Positions 31,661 through 41,520 of a stretch of 64,000 nt of DNA are shown here, one piece after another. The DNA comes from Anthonomus grandis grandis (lineage: Eukaryota; Arthropoda; Insecta; Coleoptera; Curculionidae). The notes below the pieces were generated by a model. That model was not told the DNA's origin. It saw only the letters and a program-made list of their open reading frames with translations, and did not search any database. Within the stretch, counting starts at the first letter, position 1. Every line of letters starts with the position of its first letter. A program made the position numbers and the translations under genes. The stretch covers positions 18,228,001 through 18,292,000 of the forward strand of contig NC_065551.1 in assembly GCF_022605725.1 (NCBI RefSeq), in the 5' to 3' direction.

Positions 31661-32188
31661 GTAAAAAATATCTTTCTTTAATTTAAATATAAATTAGTTA
31701 ACATTAAATACAACTTTACTGAACGGATAACAAACTTAGAACTTCCAACAGAGTCTTGATAGGTCTGTAGCGGTTACATTTTTGGATAGTTCTCATACCC
31801 CTATTTTAAATTGTCTCGATTTTTGTCCGATGTATAATTTTCGCTTAAAAAAATAAAAAATTTTATGATAATGAGGAAGTGCAACGGTATTGTATAATAA
31901 ATGTTTAGTATGCATTGAGAGATTTTAGCCAATTCTGTTATCAAATCCGACCTTTTTTAAAAATTTTCTTATAATATCGATGTAATAGTCTATATTTTCT
32001 TAAAGAGACCGGCCCAAATTAAACAGTACTAAATCAAACTCCTGGTGAGCATTACTCAGAGTTTAATTTATTACTGTTTCTCATAAAGCAGTCAGCGTGT
32101 ACTTAAAAATTTAGATTAGAGTCCAAGTTTTTACCCCCAAGTATTTAATATTTTTTTTAACCATCAAATTTACTTTATGTATAGTATA
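31661..32188. other. unassigned AT-rich spacer
   Basis: No gene or repeat family was recognised apart from the likely distal mariner 2 terminus. Confidence 0.3.
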
Positions 32189-32960
32189 CAGTGTGGCCCA
32201 AATTGGGTGTACATGTATGGGTATCTTGGAAACTATAAGAGATAGAAAATTAGTTAAATAGGGAAAGTTGTAAGCCATTTAGTTACCAATTAAGTGCCGC
32301 TTTCAGAACGATTTTATCTTTTTCCGATTTTGAAATATTTGGAAAAAATCAAAAAGTTGCATTTTTGAAAAAGGGCTGTATTTTTTTTATTTCAACGTAT
32401 TTTTAAAATCTGTAAAAATATTATTAGGACAACTTTTTAAGGACAACGAATACCTGAATTCAGTTTTTGTTTTCGACGTTTCGATTCTGAGATTCCATCC
32501 TCAACTTCTTTTTTTCTTATGGCGGCCATTTTGTTTTTTTGTTAAATTAAAAAGATCTTTTTTGTCTCTTTAAAATGATGTATAAGACTTTGAACACATG
32601 AAAATATTTTATGTTTACGTCAAAACATTAAATAGTTTATTTTTCGCGGAGTTGGCCATGGTTTTTATTGGCATTTTGTCGTACACACAATTATTATTGA
32701 CTTACTAACTTGCAAACTTATACTTTTACGTAATTTCTAAATAAAATAAATAACTGCTTGTAACAATAATATTAAATGAAACTATTCAAAATGAGGGCCA
32801 TTTTTGTTAAAACATTTTTCTCATTTCTTTAAAACACTTCTAGTTACCTTGCGCAGTGTGTTTTTATTTATATTATTTAAGACAGTCTGAACCCTGTCCT
32901 CTAGTTGTTCAAGAGTCGCAGGTGGTTTAAACTCGTAAACTTCATTTGTAAAAATTAACT
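32189..32960 (-). mobile_element. mariner-like element 4, truncated (terminus plus transposase C-terminus)
   Basis: The left end begins TATA then CAGTGTGGCCCAAATTGGG at 32189, a mariner-like terminus. Minus-strand translation of about 32776-32935 gives 'PPATLEQLEDRVQTVLNNIN' and 'LRKVTRSVLKKCEKCFNKNG', the conserved C-terminal helices of the same transposase superfamily as the other mariner-like copies. The catalytic region and other terminus are missing beyond about 32960. A 3' UTR of more than 500 bp lies between the coding remnant and the terminus. Confidence 0.7.
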
Positions 32961-33550
32961 CAATAAATCATAGAATTAACTTAATCAATTTAGTGTTTTA
33001 AATATGAAATAATTTAATAATGATTTGTTAATTTACCTAGCTGCGGGGTTTGGACGACCATGTGCCACGTGCTATTTCCAAAACATTTCTCTAACAAAAG
33101 TGGCAATTATTCCAGGAAAGTCCCTAGTGAGCCTCAAAAGAAAACCAACAACCTTTAACCACAATCAACCGCCTTTGCAAACTTCTTGGGAGTCAGATTC
33201 CCAATATGCATATCTAAAAGAGATAATACACTCCCAAAGGCTACTTTGCCAACTTTTCCTGTCGAAGTTATTTTTGAAAAAAAACGATGACCAGATCGCC
33301 AATTAACAGCCAGGTAACTCTAGAACCATTGTTGCATTGTTGCCGACCTTCTATGACATTCTTAAAGTTTCAATCATCAATGTCAAATGTTAATATGTGA
33401 CAAGTTAACAACCAACAGTTAAGGATAATTAAATGTAATCCTGAATAGGAATTTATCCACATAAAACGGCTTATTCTAATAATAAATATTTTCCCAAATT
33501 ACTTATTTAACATTATACTGCTGCAAAACGGGACAATGTCATGATGACCG
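32961..33550. other. unassigned stretch before the Harbinger element
   Basis: An open frame at 33025-33306 shows no recognisable domain. No repeat structure was seen. Confidence 0.3.
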
Positions 33551-33553
33551 TTA

Positions 33554-33624
33554 AGGTAGACGTTTGATGTTTGCGACCGCGACAAGAGACAGCGACAAGC
33601 GACCGAAACAAGCGACAACGACAG
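33554..33624 (+). repeat. left terminal inverted repeat of the Harbinger element
   Basis: About 70 bp matching the inverse of 35932-36002. CpG-containing words (gcgacc, agcgacaa) recur and could be sites for the MADF or transposase proteins (inference). Confidence 0.9.
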
Positions 33625-33733
33625 TTTTATCATCAGTTGACAAAATGCGACCGATCAATCTGTCGTCAATCGTGGAGCGGGCGTTGACTACCCTGGTGGT
33701 TGATTTCATTTTATTAACTTAAAATTCGCGAAA

Positions 33734-35172
33734 ATGTGCGATAAAATTGCTCTGTTATATCTATTAGAGGAAGAGGAAGTAGATGATTTGATTTTATACT
33801 ACTACATGTACAAGCGCCAAAGAGGACCCATACATCTCTTATTTAAAAAAAGAAGGGAAGAGGGATATTTTAAGATTTAATAAGTTAATATCCTAATATG
33901 TGAAATGTGATGACGACATGTTCAGCAAGTTCTGCAGACTAAATAAAGAACAGTTTTATTTTGTTTTAAGTTTAATAGAGAAAGATATACATAGCATTAA
34001 AAAGTACAAGGTCGGTAATCACTCCCGAAGAGAAACTGTTTTTAACACTAACGTAAGTTTAGAAAAATAGGATTTAAATAATCAGCTTCGTAATTGGTGT
34101 CCTGGTGCACAGTCAAATTGGTAGGCTCAAATATTGTAGAATCTGTACTTATTCGAGAATATCCGCTATATTGTGGATTGCTGGACAAAGAACTGTTTGA
34201 CGGTGTTATATTAGGCGCTGAATCCATAAACATTAGTTCATACTTGCTCAATGCACTGAACACGTCAGACTTTGCCCTAACCTCCTGTCTCCCCTTTCTT
34301 TTGCGTATAAATCGATTATATGAATCTTTCACATGTTTCCATCTTTTCTTGCATTCATCACTAGAATTTAAAAAAATACTAAAGTTTTTTTTCAGCTTCA
34401 TGGCGATGGGAGAAACTTTCGCATTAGGAAGTTTAAGTAAAAACCTTATCTCACTAACTATGCCACTACAATCTGAAAATGATTTTAAAAGGATCGCTGA
34501 AGAATTTTGGAATAAATGGAACATTCCAAATTGTGTAGGCCCGATTAATGGCAAGCACGTTCGTGTTAAAGCCCCCAAGAACAGTGGCTCCCTATATTTC
34601 AATTATAAAGAATATTTCTGGATAGTCCTCTAAGCAACTGTAGATGCAAATTGCAAATTTATTTTAGTAGATGTCGGCGCATATGGCAAAGAGGGAGACA
34701 GCAGTATCTTTAAGAAATCTGCAATGGGAAGAAAAATAGCCGCGAACAGTTACAATATTCCTAAAGAAAAATGTTTACCCGTAACTAATCTAATGCCGAA
34801 GCATTTGCAATCGATTCCTATATGATGAAGCCCTATCCTCGAAAAGTTGCAAAATCTGACAAGAAAAAATATATATTTAATTATCGTATTTGCCGTGCTG
34901 GCAGGGTTACAGAGAATGCATTTGGACTGTTACGTCAAATTTTAAGAGTTTTTCACACTCCAATAGCCATACTACCCGCAACATGCGATGGTCTGATAAT
35001 GGCTGCTTGCTGCTTACATAATCTTTTGCGAGATGGATATTTAGAAACCCAACAATCTGCTTTACTTCAATATAATAATAATAACGATAATCAAGAAACC
35101 CCCACGTTGAATATGGTACCTTTAGCCCCTGGTGGTGGATTTGCTAACAGTGGCGGTTTAAGAATCAGGTAG
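33734..35172 (+). pseudogene. Harbinger transposase, two exons around a 343-bp intron, damaged
   Basis: Exon 1 starts 'MCDKIALLYLLEEEEVDD' at 33734 and ends 'TPEEKLFLTLT' at 34052. A GT-AG intron (GTAAGT at 34053, ttttttttcag ending 34395) leads to exon 2, 34396-35172, beginning 'FMAMGETFALGSL'. The joined text matches the conserved 'EEKLxLTLRFLATGESF' region of the family. Exon 2 then has 'WNIPNCVGPINGKHVRVKAP' (first catalytic Asp replaced by Asn), 'VDANCKFILVDVGAYGKEG' (second Asp region) and 'GRVTENAFGLLRQIL' (Glu). Damage: stops and frameshifts in exon 1 near 33880 and 34000, a missing segment of about 25 codons after 'SLSKN', and a stop and frame change at 34630-34830. In life this enzyme would excise and insert the element at TTA. 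Confidence 0.8.
34053..34395 (+). other. intron of the Harbinger transposase gene, containing MADF exon 2 on the other strand
   Basis: Canonical GTAAGT donor and pyrimidine-rich TTTCAG acceptor. Splicing restores the conserved residues around the junction. Nearly all of it (34053-34360) is coding for the MADF protein on the minus strand. Confidence 0.7.
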
Positions 35173-35595
35173 ATACTGAAAGAGTATTTTTCAAGTGAAG
35201 AAATTTCTTGGCAAGAACGTATTATAGATCGACGATGCTAATAAAACAATATATTTTGTGTCAGAAAAGAAATTGCAAATTATTTCATTACTTAGTTCCT
35301 GTAGTTTAATTGTATGTGCCCCAGGGTTTTTATAAAAGGTAAGTGATTACTCGATATCACGCCTAATATGAATTTTGAAATACGTAACAATCAAAACAGA
35401 CATTTCCGATATATCCTGATATCGCAAACGTCAAATTTAATTGCCCTGAAAGAAGTTACATATGTCTGTTCTATTTAAATATACAAAGTCAATTTATCAT
35501 TATCGTTTTTGGTTCCCCCCGTAAATGCCCTGAGCCATTGAGTTTGGGACACCCTGTACATTCCATTTCACAGAACACTATGTACTACATGATAC
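35173..35595. other. non-coding part of the MADF intron with a possible mariner-type remnant
   Basis: Between transposase stop and MADF exon 1. About 35553-35566 contains gggacaccctgtac, a mariner-like terminus, and 35352-35364 shares a word with the left flank of mariner 2. A small non-autonomous insertion of about 250 bp is possible but its ends do not pair well. Confidence 0.35.
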
Positions 35596-35931
35596 ATACC
35601 GCTTTTATTTAAGGCCTTAGCAATATCTTTCTATATATATTTTCCCGTAGCAACACCGTTTTTGTAACTTTCTAATGCAGGATCATAAATTGGTGGGTTC
35701 TGATGAACTAATTCTATCAATTTTTCGTCGTTTTCTACAGAGAAATTGGAGGAAGACACCATTTTTTACTAAAAATGCTGGTACTTCACTCGCGAGACAC
35801 TGCGACACTACTGCTCCAAAGGGGGTAATGTCTCTAGTCGCACGCGACAATGAGCAAACACCGATATGCCGCGCGACGCTGTCGCTTCCTTTGAGTCCTA
35901 TTCAGTTCTATTGATTCGGTGTCTTGAAAAG

Positions 35932-36002
35932 TTGTCGCTGTCGCTTGTCTCGGTCGTTTGTCGCTGTCTCTTGTCACGGTCACAAACATCGAACGTCTAC
36001 CT
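35932..36002 (-). repeat. right terminal inverted repeat of the Harbinger element
   Basis: Inverse of the left repeat, with a handful of transitions at CpG sites (for example gaccgcgac against gaccgtgac). Confidence 0.9.
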
Positions 36003-36005
36003 TTA

Positions 36006-37780
36006 CTTGAACGCGCACATTGTCGCACTATTTGAGTTTGTGTTAGTCGAAAGACCTATCTCAAATTTGGTACTAAGTAAATAATGGAAAATCAATAATA
36101 TTAACCCCAAAATTATACCTATATTTTCATTAAATTAAGGGCATATAATGCTAAGTCTGTAAGATATAAGTGTGAAATATAAAAGGACTATGGTATGTAA
36201 CTTCCTTGCTGGTAGTAAACAAACAATTTAATCCAATAAAATATAACTTCACGACCCTTTTCTGATCAAAATTACTCAAACTCTGATGTTGATAATAAAG
36301 CTAAATTAAACTGTTCCAAAACATTTCTTGGCCTCTAAAATGGTTGCTATTTTGGGCTCTCTGAAGTCACGAATACTATTTACTTTATACTGGTGAAAAA
36401 ACTGAAAAATTTCAAGATAAACCTTCGCCAAAAATTAGCAAATATTATCGACTAAATATAAATTTAAGTCCAATTTATAGCTTGAATTTATTTGAAATCC
36501 TTGTTATATCACTAAGCCAAAATTTGTCTAAAAATTTCTATTTTAAATAGCTAGGTAAGTATATACAAAAGTTTCAAAAATTATATGAAAAAATATTTTT
36601 AAAACAACTAGACCTATTTGATAAATACTTTAATTCTATTGAAGCGATTATCAATGAGACGTTTTTTTCTTCTTTTCCAAAAAAAAAACATACATTCTAT
36701 TTATTTATAAAAAAATGACAAAAATCTAAGAAGAACTACTAAGATACAGCAAATGATTACAACATGGGTGTAGCCGCATCAAAAGCAAGAACATTCAACA
36801 TTCGACTCGACAACTGACCGAGTCGGTATCAAAATTTAACGCGTTCGAAAATTTGCATCATCATAATTCATCGGAGAGCGTATCGGGAGGAAATTATACA
36901 CGGGCATGCGTGGCACACATTTATCAAGGGCGGAAAGTTGAAAAATCGCGAAACGGTATATAATTAAAGTGACAACACGAAATTTTGATTGGTTTAATGC
37001 CATGCAAGTGGCCGATAAATCTTACAGGTAAATTCGGACGGGAACTTTGTAGTCACAAGAGGTGTTGTGAAAATTAAGTTTTCTCTTATATATCATTTTT
37101 TGTTATGGGCACGAAATTCAAAAATAACGACCCATGATCATTAAGAAAAACAGATCAGAATGATGCAAGAGACTATGAATCTATAATCTTTAATAATTTT
37201 TATTGCTCTCAATTCAATCAAAAGTCCTTATAAGTTTGAGCTCATTGTTCGCATTTAAACCATATAAGCCTATATACAAAATTCAATTTACTGTTAGCCA
37301 AGCTATTTTTACTAGAATATCATACATATAAGAACACGGTAAATTTATGTCATACCGGAAAATGCGGACCCAACAGAAAGATAACGTAAAAGAAAGATAA
37401 AAGCAAAACAGAGAATATTTGCCGGTATGCAAAAATATTGTGAACAATCGCATATCGAGAAAGGCTGCCTCGCTACTGGTTTAAAGAAGGAAAATGGTAT
37501 AATATATGCAATTTGCGTACCTAATGATATGGAATGTAGGATTTTTTTTTATGTCGTAGAGGCATTGTAAAGGATTTTTGTTTACATTTAAATAGAACTG
37601 ATTTGATGTCCGTGGGCATGTTTATAGATATTCTGTGGAGAACATGCATTATTAGTAGTCCTATGGAAATACTTTTACGCAAACTAGCATGAAAATACTG
37701 GTCTAGATATTCCCACCATTTAGGCCCAATTTTCATATGATTACCATAAATTTCTCCAGGGTGAAGTACCATTATGCAAA
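36006..37780. other. unassigned intergenic DNA
   Basis: No coding domain was recognised. About 36760-37060 is a higher-complexity block with CpG-containing words and a TATATAA at about 36957, unlike the surrounding A/T runs, so it could be a promoter or conserved non-coding segment. A minus-strand open frame at 37521-37784 has no recognised domain. Confidence 0.3.
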
Positions 37781-37928
37781 GCAAAATAATAGACGAAGGT
37801 TCCTGTTTACTTCACAATCTTTATTTCAAGAATCCCGACAATTTTTCCCTCGACAATGGTTTAACAACCGAAACGCGTCGGGATTTTTGAAATAAAGATT
37901 GTGAAGTAAACAGGACCCTTTATTTTGC
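37781..37928. repeat. strong inverted repeat with Penelope-type hammerhead-like loop
   Basis: Arms 37801-37839 and 37877-37915 are 39 bp long with one mismatch; looser pairing extends to 37781 and 37928. The 37-nt loop (37840-37876) contains ctcgacaatGGTTtaacAACC followed by GAAACGCGTC: a short hairpin followed by the GAAA half of a hammerhead core, and the GTC that would be the cleavage site. The 'GAAACGCGTCGGGA' word is characteristic of hammerhead motifs attached to Penelope-like retroelements, from memory of such sequences. The CUGANGA half is degraded. Inverted partial copies are common at Penelope-like insertions, which would explain the palindrome. Confidence 0.6.
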
Positions 37929-38569
37929 TTCCCATTTTCATATATTAGAAAAAAAAATGTTTTTTGGTTGCTATCGATATAGTTCATTCAGTAATTATAG
38001 TCCTTATCTCTCACACTGAAAATGCGTCTGAAAAATATTTACCAGAAATTGTAAAAATAGACAAAGTTTTAAAAATTGACCTTTTAATAGCAGTTTTTCT
38101 CTGTACTCCAAATATTTTTAGAAGTTAAAAGTAATTTGAATAATAAAAGTTCAGTGTACTGTTAAATATGAGGGTTGGGTAAATATCTGTAAAGTCATAT
38201 GCAAGTGAACTAGTTTTGTGCAAAAACTATTTTTTTTTCAATAGTTAAAGGGTATAAATATATAAATCTTAAGTGCCTTTTAAATTACCCTACGATCGTG
38301 GTTCTAATGTAGTGAGATCGTAATACCTAAAAATGTGATTTTTTTGTGTGAAGATTAATTCAAAAGAGTGAAATAAGTATATCAAATATCCTTGACAATC
38401 TCTCGGGAGCCCTTAAAATAGGAAACTCAATATTTACTGAAACAAAGGTATGTCTCATTATAAATTTAAAGTCTTATTTGATATTCTTTACCTTAAGCTG
38501 CTATTTGATACTAATATTGAACTTCTTTAATTTAGAATAAAATAAAATTATTTAATATTGAATTCTTAT
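37929..38569. other. unassigned AT-rich spacer
   Basis: Nothing recognisable. Confidence 0.3.
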
Positions 38570-40115
38570 TTTTCGGTAAATTTTTAGTTTTTCGTTCCTA
38601 CGTGGTTGAAACATCTAGTTGCTTAACTTGTTGAAAGTAATTCGCCTGATCAATATTGCCTAAAAATTTCTTTTTAATCAATATGTACCCCATAGAAAGG
38701 AGACCAGGGATGACCTAGGATGAACCAGGGCATAGTAGAGTGATTTCAAAGCGGCAATACTTGTGAAGTCTTGAGTACATCTCCTACCAAAACCAAGCAT
38801 GTGGAAAGCTTTATTGATAGCACTATCTAAGTGATGAGAAAATTATAAACTTGTATCGAAAGTGACACCCAAATCCTTAAAAAGAAGAGCTCTTTCAAAG
38901 GTATAGCGACCGATATAATATTTTTAAAAAAAAGGGGCCTGAGATGAGAGCCTTGAGGCACTCCAGATGGAACCTGAATAGTTTTAGAAAGAGAATTACC
39001 AATTTTAACAATCAGTCTACGATTAGATAAATAGGTCTTAAACCAGGATAATAAAGGTTCGTCAATACCAATCATTTTTAGTTTACGCAACAAAATATTG
39101 TGAGGTACCTTGTCGAATGCCTGGAGAAATCTGTGTATATTATATCTACTTGATATCCCTTTTCCAAGGTATCCAACAAAAAGTCCACCTGAGTAAGAAG
39201 GTTGAACTTCGTAGATTTGCGTGATCTAAATCCAAACTCCTGATCAGTTAGTAGAGGTTCAAGAAGGGGGGTGATGATGTCACATACTAAGCTTTCAAAA
39301 ACTTTGGGAACTGCACTAAGTATAGTGACAGGACGATATTTGCTATCACTGGTTTTGTCGCCCGACTTATGAATAGGCTTTAGAAAACTCTCTTTCCAAT
39401 AGTCTGGGAACATTCCAGCTCGAAGGGACTGATTGAATTCGTGGTGTATGGGAGAGATTAAAGCTAAATTTTTTAGGAATAAAGTAGGCACACCGTCTGG
39501 TCCAGGACACTTGTTAATATTCAAGGATGAGAGTTTAGTAAATATATTTGATTTTCTAATGTAAAGGTGAAAAATATGGGTATCGGACGTAGATAATTCA
39601 TGAATGGGGATGTTAACACTATGGCGTGAGTATACTGTAGAAAAATAATCAGCAAACATATTAGCAATCTCCTCTCCAGAACAACTTGTCCCGTCCAAGT
39701 ATCTTATTTTTCCTTTTATGATTAACAAACGACCACAATTTCTTTATGTTTGAGCTAACAGCTGCTTCAGTGCAGTAAATATACTGTGTGTAACATTCCT
39801 GTGTCAGATCCTTGCATAGATGTCTCAATCTAGAAAATTCTCTATAATTTGCAGATGATCGTTTTTGTTTATATTTTTGTGCATTTTTTTCTTTTCGATA
39901 ATACGATTTTTAAGTTCAATTGAAAACCACACTGAGAATTTTCTAGCCGAGTATTTTTTTAGAGATACAAATATATCAATTGCAATAGAGATAATTTGAT
40001 AAAAAATATTTGGCATTGCTTCAAGAGGCTTATTCAAAAATAAAAAATCCCAGTCGAACTGATCCAAGTACAAACTCTTGAAAATTGGCAGGCTTAAAAT
40101 CCCTGTAGAATCCAT
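38570..40115 (-). pseudogene. reverse-transcriptase domain of the CR1/jockey-like element, palm partly deleted
   Basis: 39728-39078: 'GEEIANMFADYFSTVYSRHS', 'KCPGPDGVPTLFLKNLALIS', 'SDSKYRPVTILSAVPKVFES', 'DQEFGFRSRKSTKFNLLTQV' and 'VDIIYTDFSR' with the first catalytic Asp; a frameshift then gives 'MLRKLKMIGIDEPLLSWFKT' and 'SGVPQGSHLRPLFF'. Right after this (about 38930) the sequence jumps to 'LFFLRIWVSLSIQ' / 'LGVTFDTSL', which lies beyond the YADD box, so the box and about 80-100 residues are missing. The C-terminal 'INKAFHMLGFGRRCTQDF' and 'LKSLYYALVHPR' follow. Confidence 0.78.
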
Positions 40116-40822
40116 TAAACCCGAGACCCTCTTCGACCTCCACGAGGCAACTATTTAACTTAATACATAGCGATGGCTGAAAAACTGGAGGAACCAAAAA
40201 ATAGCCTGCTTGTTTGACATCTGTTGAGGGGTCTTGCGTCAACACCAAATCCAGAAGGCTTCTGTGTGAGGTTAGGTATAAGTTAAGTTGATATAAGTTA
40301 TGGAAATTGAATATATTTGACATAACTTGTGTGCTCACTGCTTACTGTGGAGCTAAAGCTGCCTTTTTCCCATATACAATGAGGCAAATTGAAGTCACCC
40401 ATAATATGCAGAGTAGAATTTAGCATATGAAGAGCGAGTGAGTCCAATGTCTTAGAAAGATCCATGTATGACTGTGCTGACGAATTAGGTGGGATATATA
40501 CAGCTCCTATGGTAATACTTAAATTAACAGATTCAACTGAGACAAAAACGTGTTCAATATTATCAGGAACTTGAAGACGTTTACTATGTATAGATTTGTG
40601 TATAGCAATTAAAACTTCTCCCCCTCTCTTGAAGATACTGGTACTGCTAGAACGGTCCTGGCGGTAGATATTAAAGTCAGTGAGGCCAAGCTCTGCATCA
40701 CATATGCCACTATGCAACCAAGTTTCTGTAAATACAATTATGTCATATTGACAGGCTGGTGAGTTATTTTGTACCACATCCAACATAGTTCTTAAACCTT
40801 GAGTGTTCTGGTAATATACCAA
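40100..40822 (-). pseudogene. endonuclease domain of the CR1/jockey-like element
   Basis: 'MVYYQNTQGLRTMLDVVQNN', 'YDIIVFTETWLHSGI', 'IYRQDRSSS', 'KRGGEVLIAIHKSIHSKRL', 'ITIGAVYIPPNSSAQSYMD' and 'LHIMGDFNLPHCIW' are the successive blocks of the APE-type endonuclease. A frame change near 40300 leads to 'HRSLLDLVLTQDPSTDVKQA'. The catalytic His-Asp block at the C-terminal end is not clear. Confidence 0.75.
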
Positions 40823-40933
40823 AAAACTTTTTGCAGAATTTGGCCTACTTAGTTTTTTTGAATAATTTTAGGAACCCCTGGAAAATATCGAATCTGTAAG
40901 TCGCTTTCTCCATTTGACAATCTTTGTCTGAAT

Positions 40934-41512
40934 TTAGCTCTTACTGCGGCCTCCACTTCTGCCTTCAAGCTGTGCTTCCTCTTGCTTTTGGAATGTGACA
41001 ATGACTTTAAGAGCTCTGTGGCCGTTTTTGTTAGATTTTCCCATTTGGACTGTGCTTTTCACTTCTACATTAAAGATACTAAGAGAGTTCAAGAGAGTAT
41101 TAACACTGTCCAAGTCTTTATTTTCCTCAAACAAGTTGTAAACAATAACATTGTTGACACGGGTTTGGCGATCCTGTTGAAGTTTAACACAAAAATCATT
41201 ATTCAATCCAGAAGAGCTAGAGGTGATGTTCAAGATACGTGTAGGTGTAGCCGGTTTCTTTTTAAGGTCCTCCTTTAATTGCCTCACTTAGTTACATCAA
41301 TAGTTTTTAAAATTGAGGGTATTTGTAACAAACCGAATTGGCAGTCCTCACAAAAAAAATTTTAGAGTACGCTGGCCTTTGAGTTTCAATACCCTAATTT
41401 CAGATAAAGTTAAGCCAGAGTAGACATTCTTATGGATTGCCCTTCTACAGCTGTCGCAGTTTGTAAGAAGTTTTGAATTAGCTTCATCTATTTTACATTT
41501 CAGGCACTGCAT
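40934..41512 (-). pseudogene. ORF1 remnant with PHD-like zinc finger and RRM-like region
   Basis: Begins 'MQCLKCKIDEANSKLLTNC' then 'DSCRRAIHKNVYSGLTLSEI', a Cys-Cys...Cys-Cys...His pattern like the PHD/ESF-type fingers at the N-terminus of CR1-clade ORF1 proteins. After a stop and frame loss near 41350-41290 it continues 'MRQLKEDLKKKPATPTRILN' and 'RQTRVNNVIVYNLFEENKDL' (RRM-like entry). The end is truncated at about 40934, shortly before the endonuclease start. Confidence 0.5.
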
Positions 41513-41520
41513 GGCAATTT

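Larger units (their letters stand above)
34048..35762 (-). pseudogene. MADF-domain DNA-binding protein of the Harbinger element, two exons
   Basis: Exon 1 (35762 down to about 35596) reads 'VENDEKLIELVHQNPPIYDP' then 'KDIAKALNKS', the first half of a MADF domain. Exon 2 (34360 to 34048) reads 'DECKKRWKHVKDSYNRFIRK', the second half, and a Ser/Asn/Thr-rich tail. The intron between them would be about 1.2 kb and holds the whole transposase exon 2 on the opposite strand. The acceptor TTCTAG at 34361-34366 is good. The GTATGT donor at 35599 leaves the frame off by one, while GTATCA at 35595 closes it. A TAG at codon 44 replaces the expected Trp, so the copy is broken. MADF partners are thought to help the transposase bind DNA or enter the nucleus. 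Confidence 0.72.
33554..36002. mobile_element. PIF/Harbinger transposon with TTA target duplication
   Basis: Ends AGGTAGACG...CGTCTACCT, flanked by TTA at 33551-33553 and TTA at 36003-36005, the 3-bp target used by PIF/Harbinger. Terminal inverted repeats of about 70 bp (33554-33624 and 35932-36002) match with few substitutions and contain repeated gcgacaagcgac-type words. Inside are two genes: a DDE transposase on the plus strand and a MADF (Myb/SANT-like) protein on the minus strand, the standard gene pair of the superfamily. Length 2449 bp. Both genes are damaged. Confidence 0.93.
38570..41520 (-). mobile_element. CR1/jockey-like non-LTR retrotransposon, internally deleted
   Basis: Minus strand, right to left: ORF1 remnant (about 41512-40934), endonuclease (40822-40100), reverse transcriptase fingers and palm (39728-38890), an internal deletion, then the C-terminal domain to about 38570. 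Several frameshifts. A related, more decayed copy lies on the plus strand at 48860-50085. No clear tail or target duplication was found. Confidence 0.75.

Noticed and set aside
35313..35570. Candidate mariner-type MITE inside the Harbinger element
   Set aside because: The right side has a CCCTGTA terminus, but the left side does not pair with it and no clear TA duplication could be fixed.
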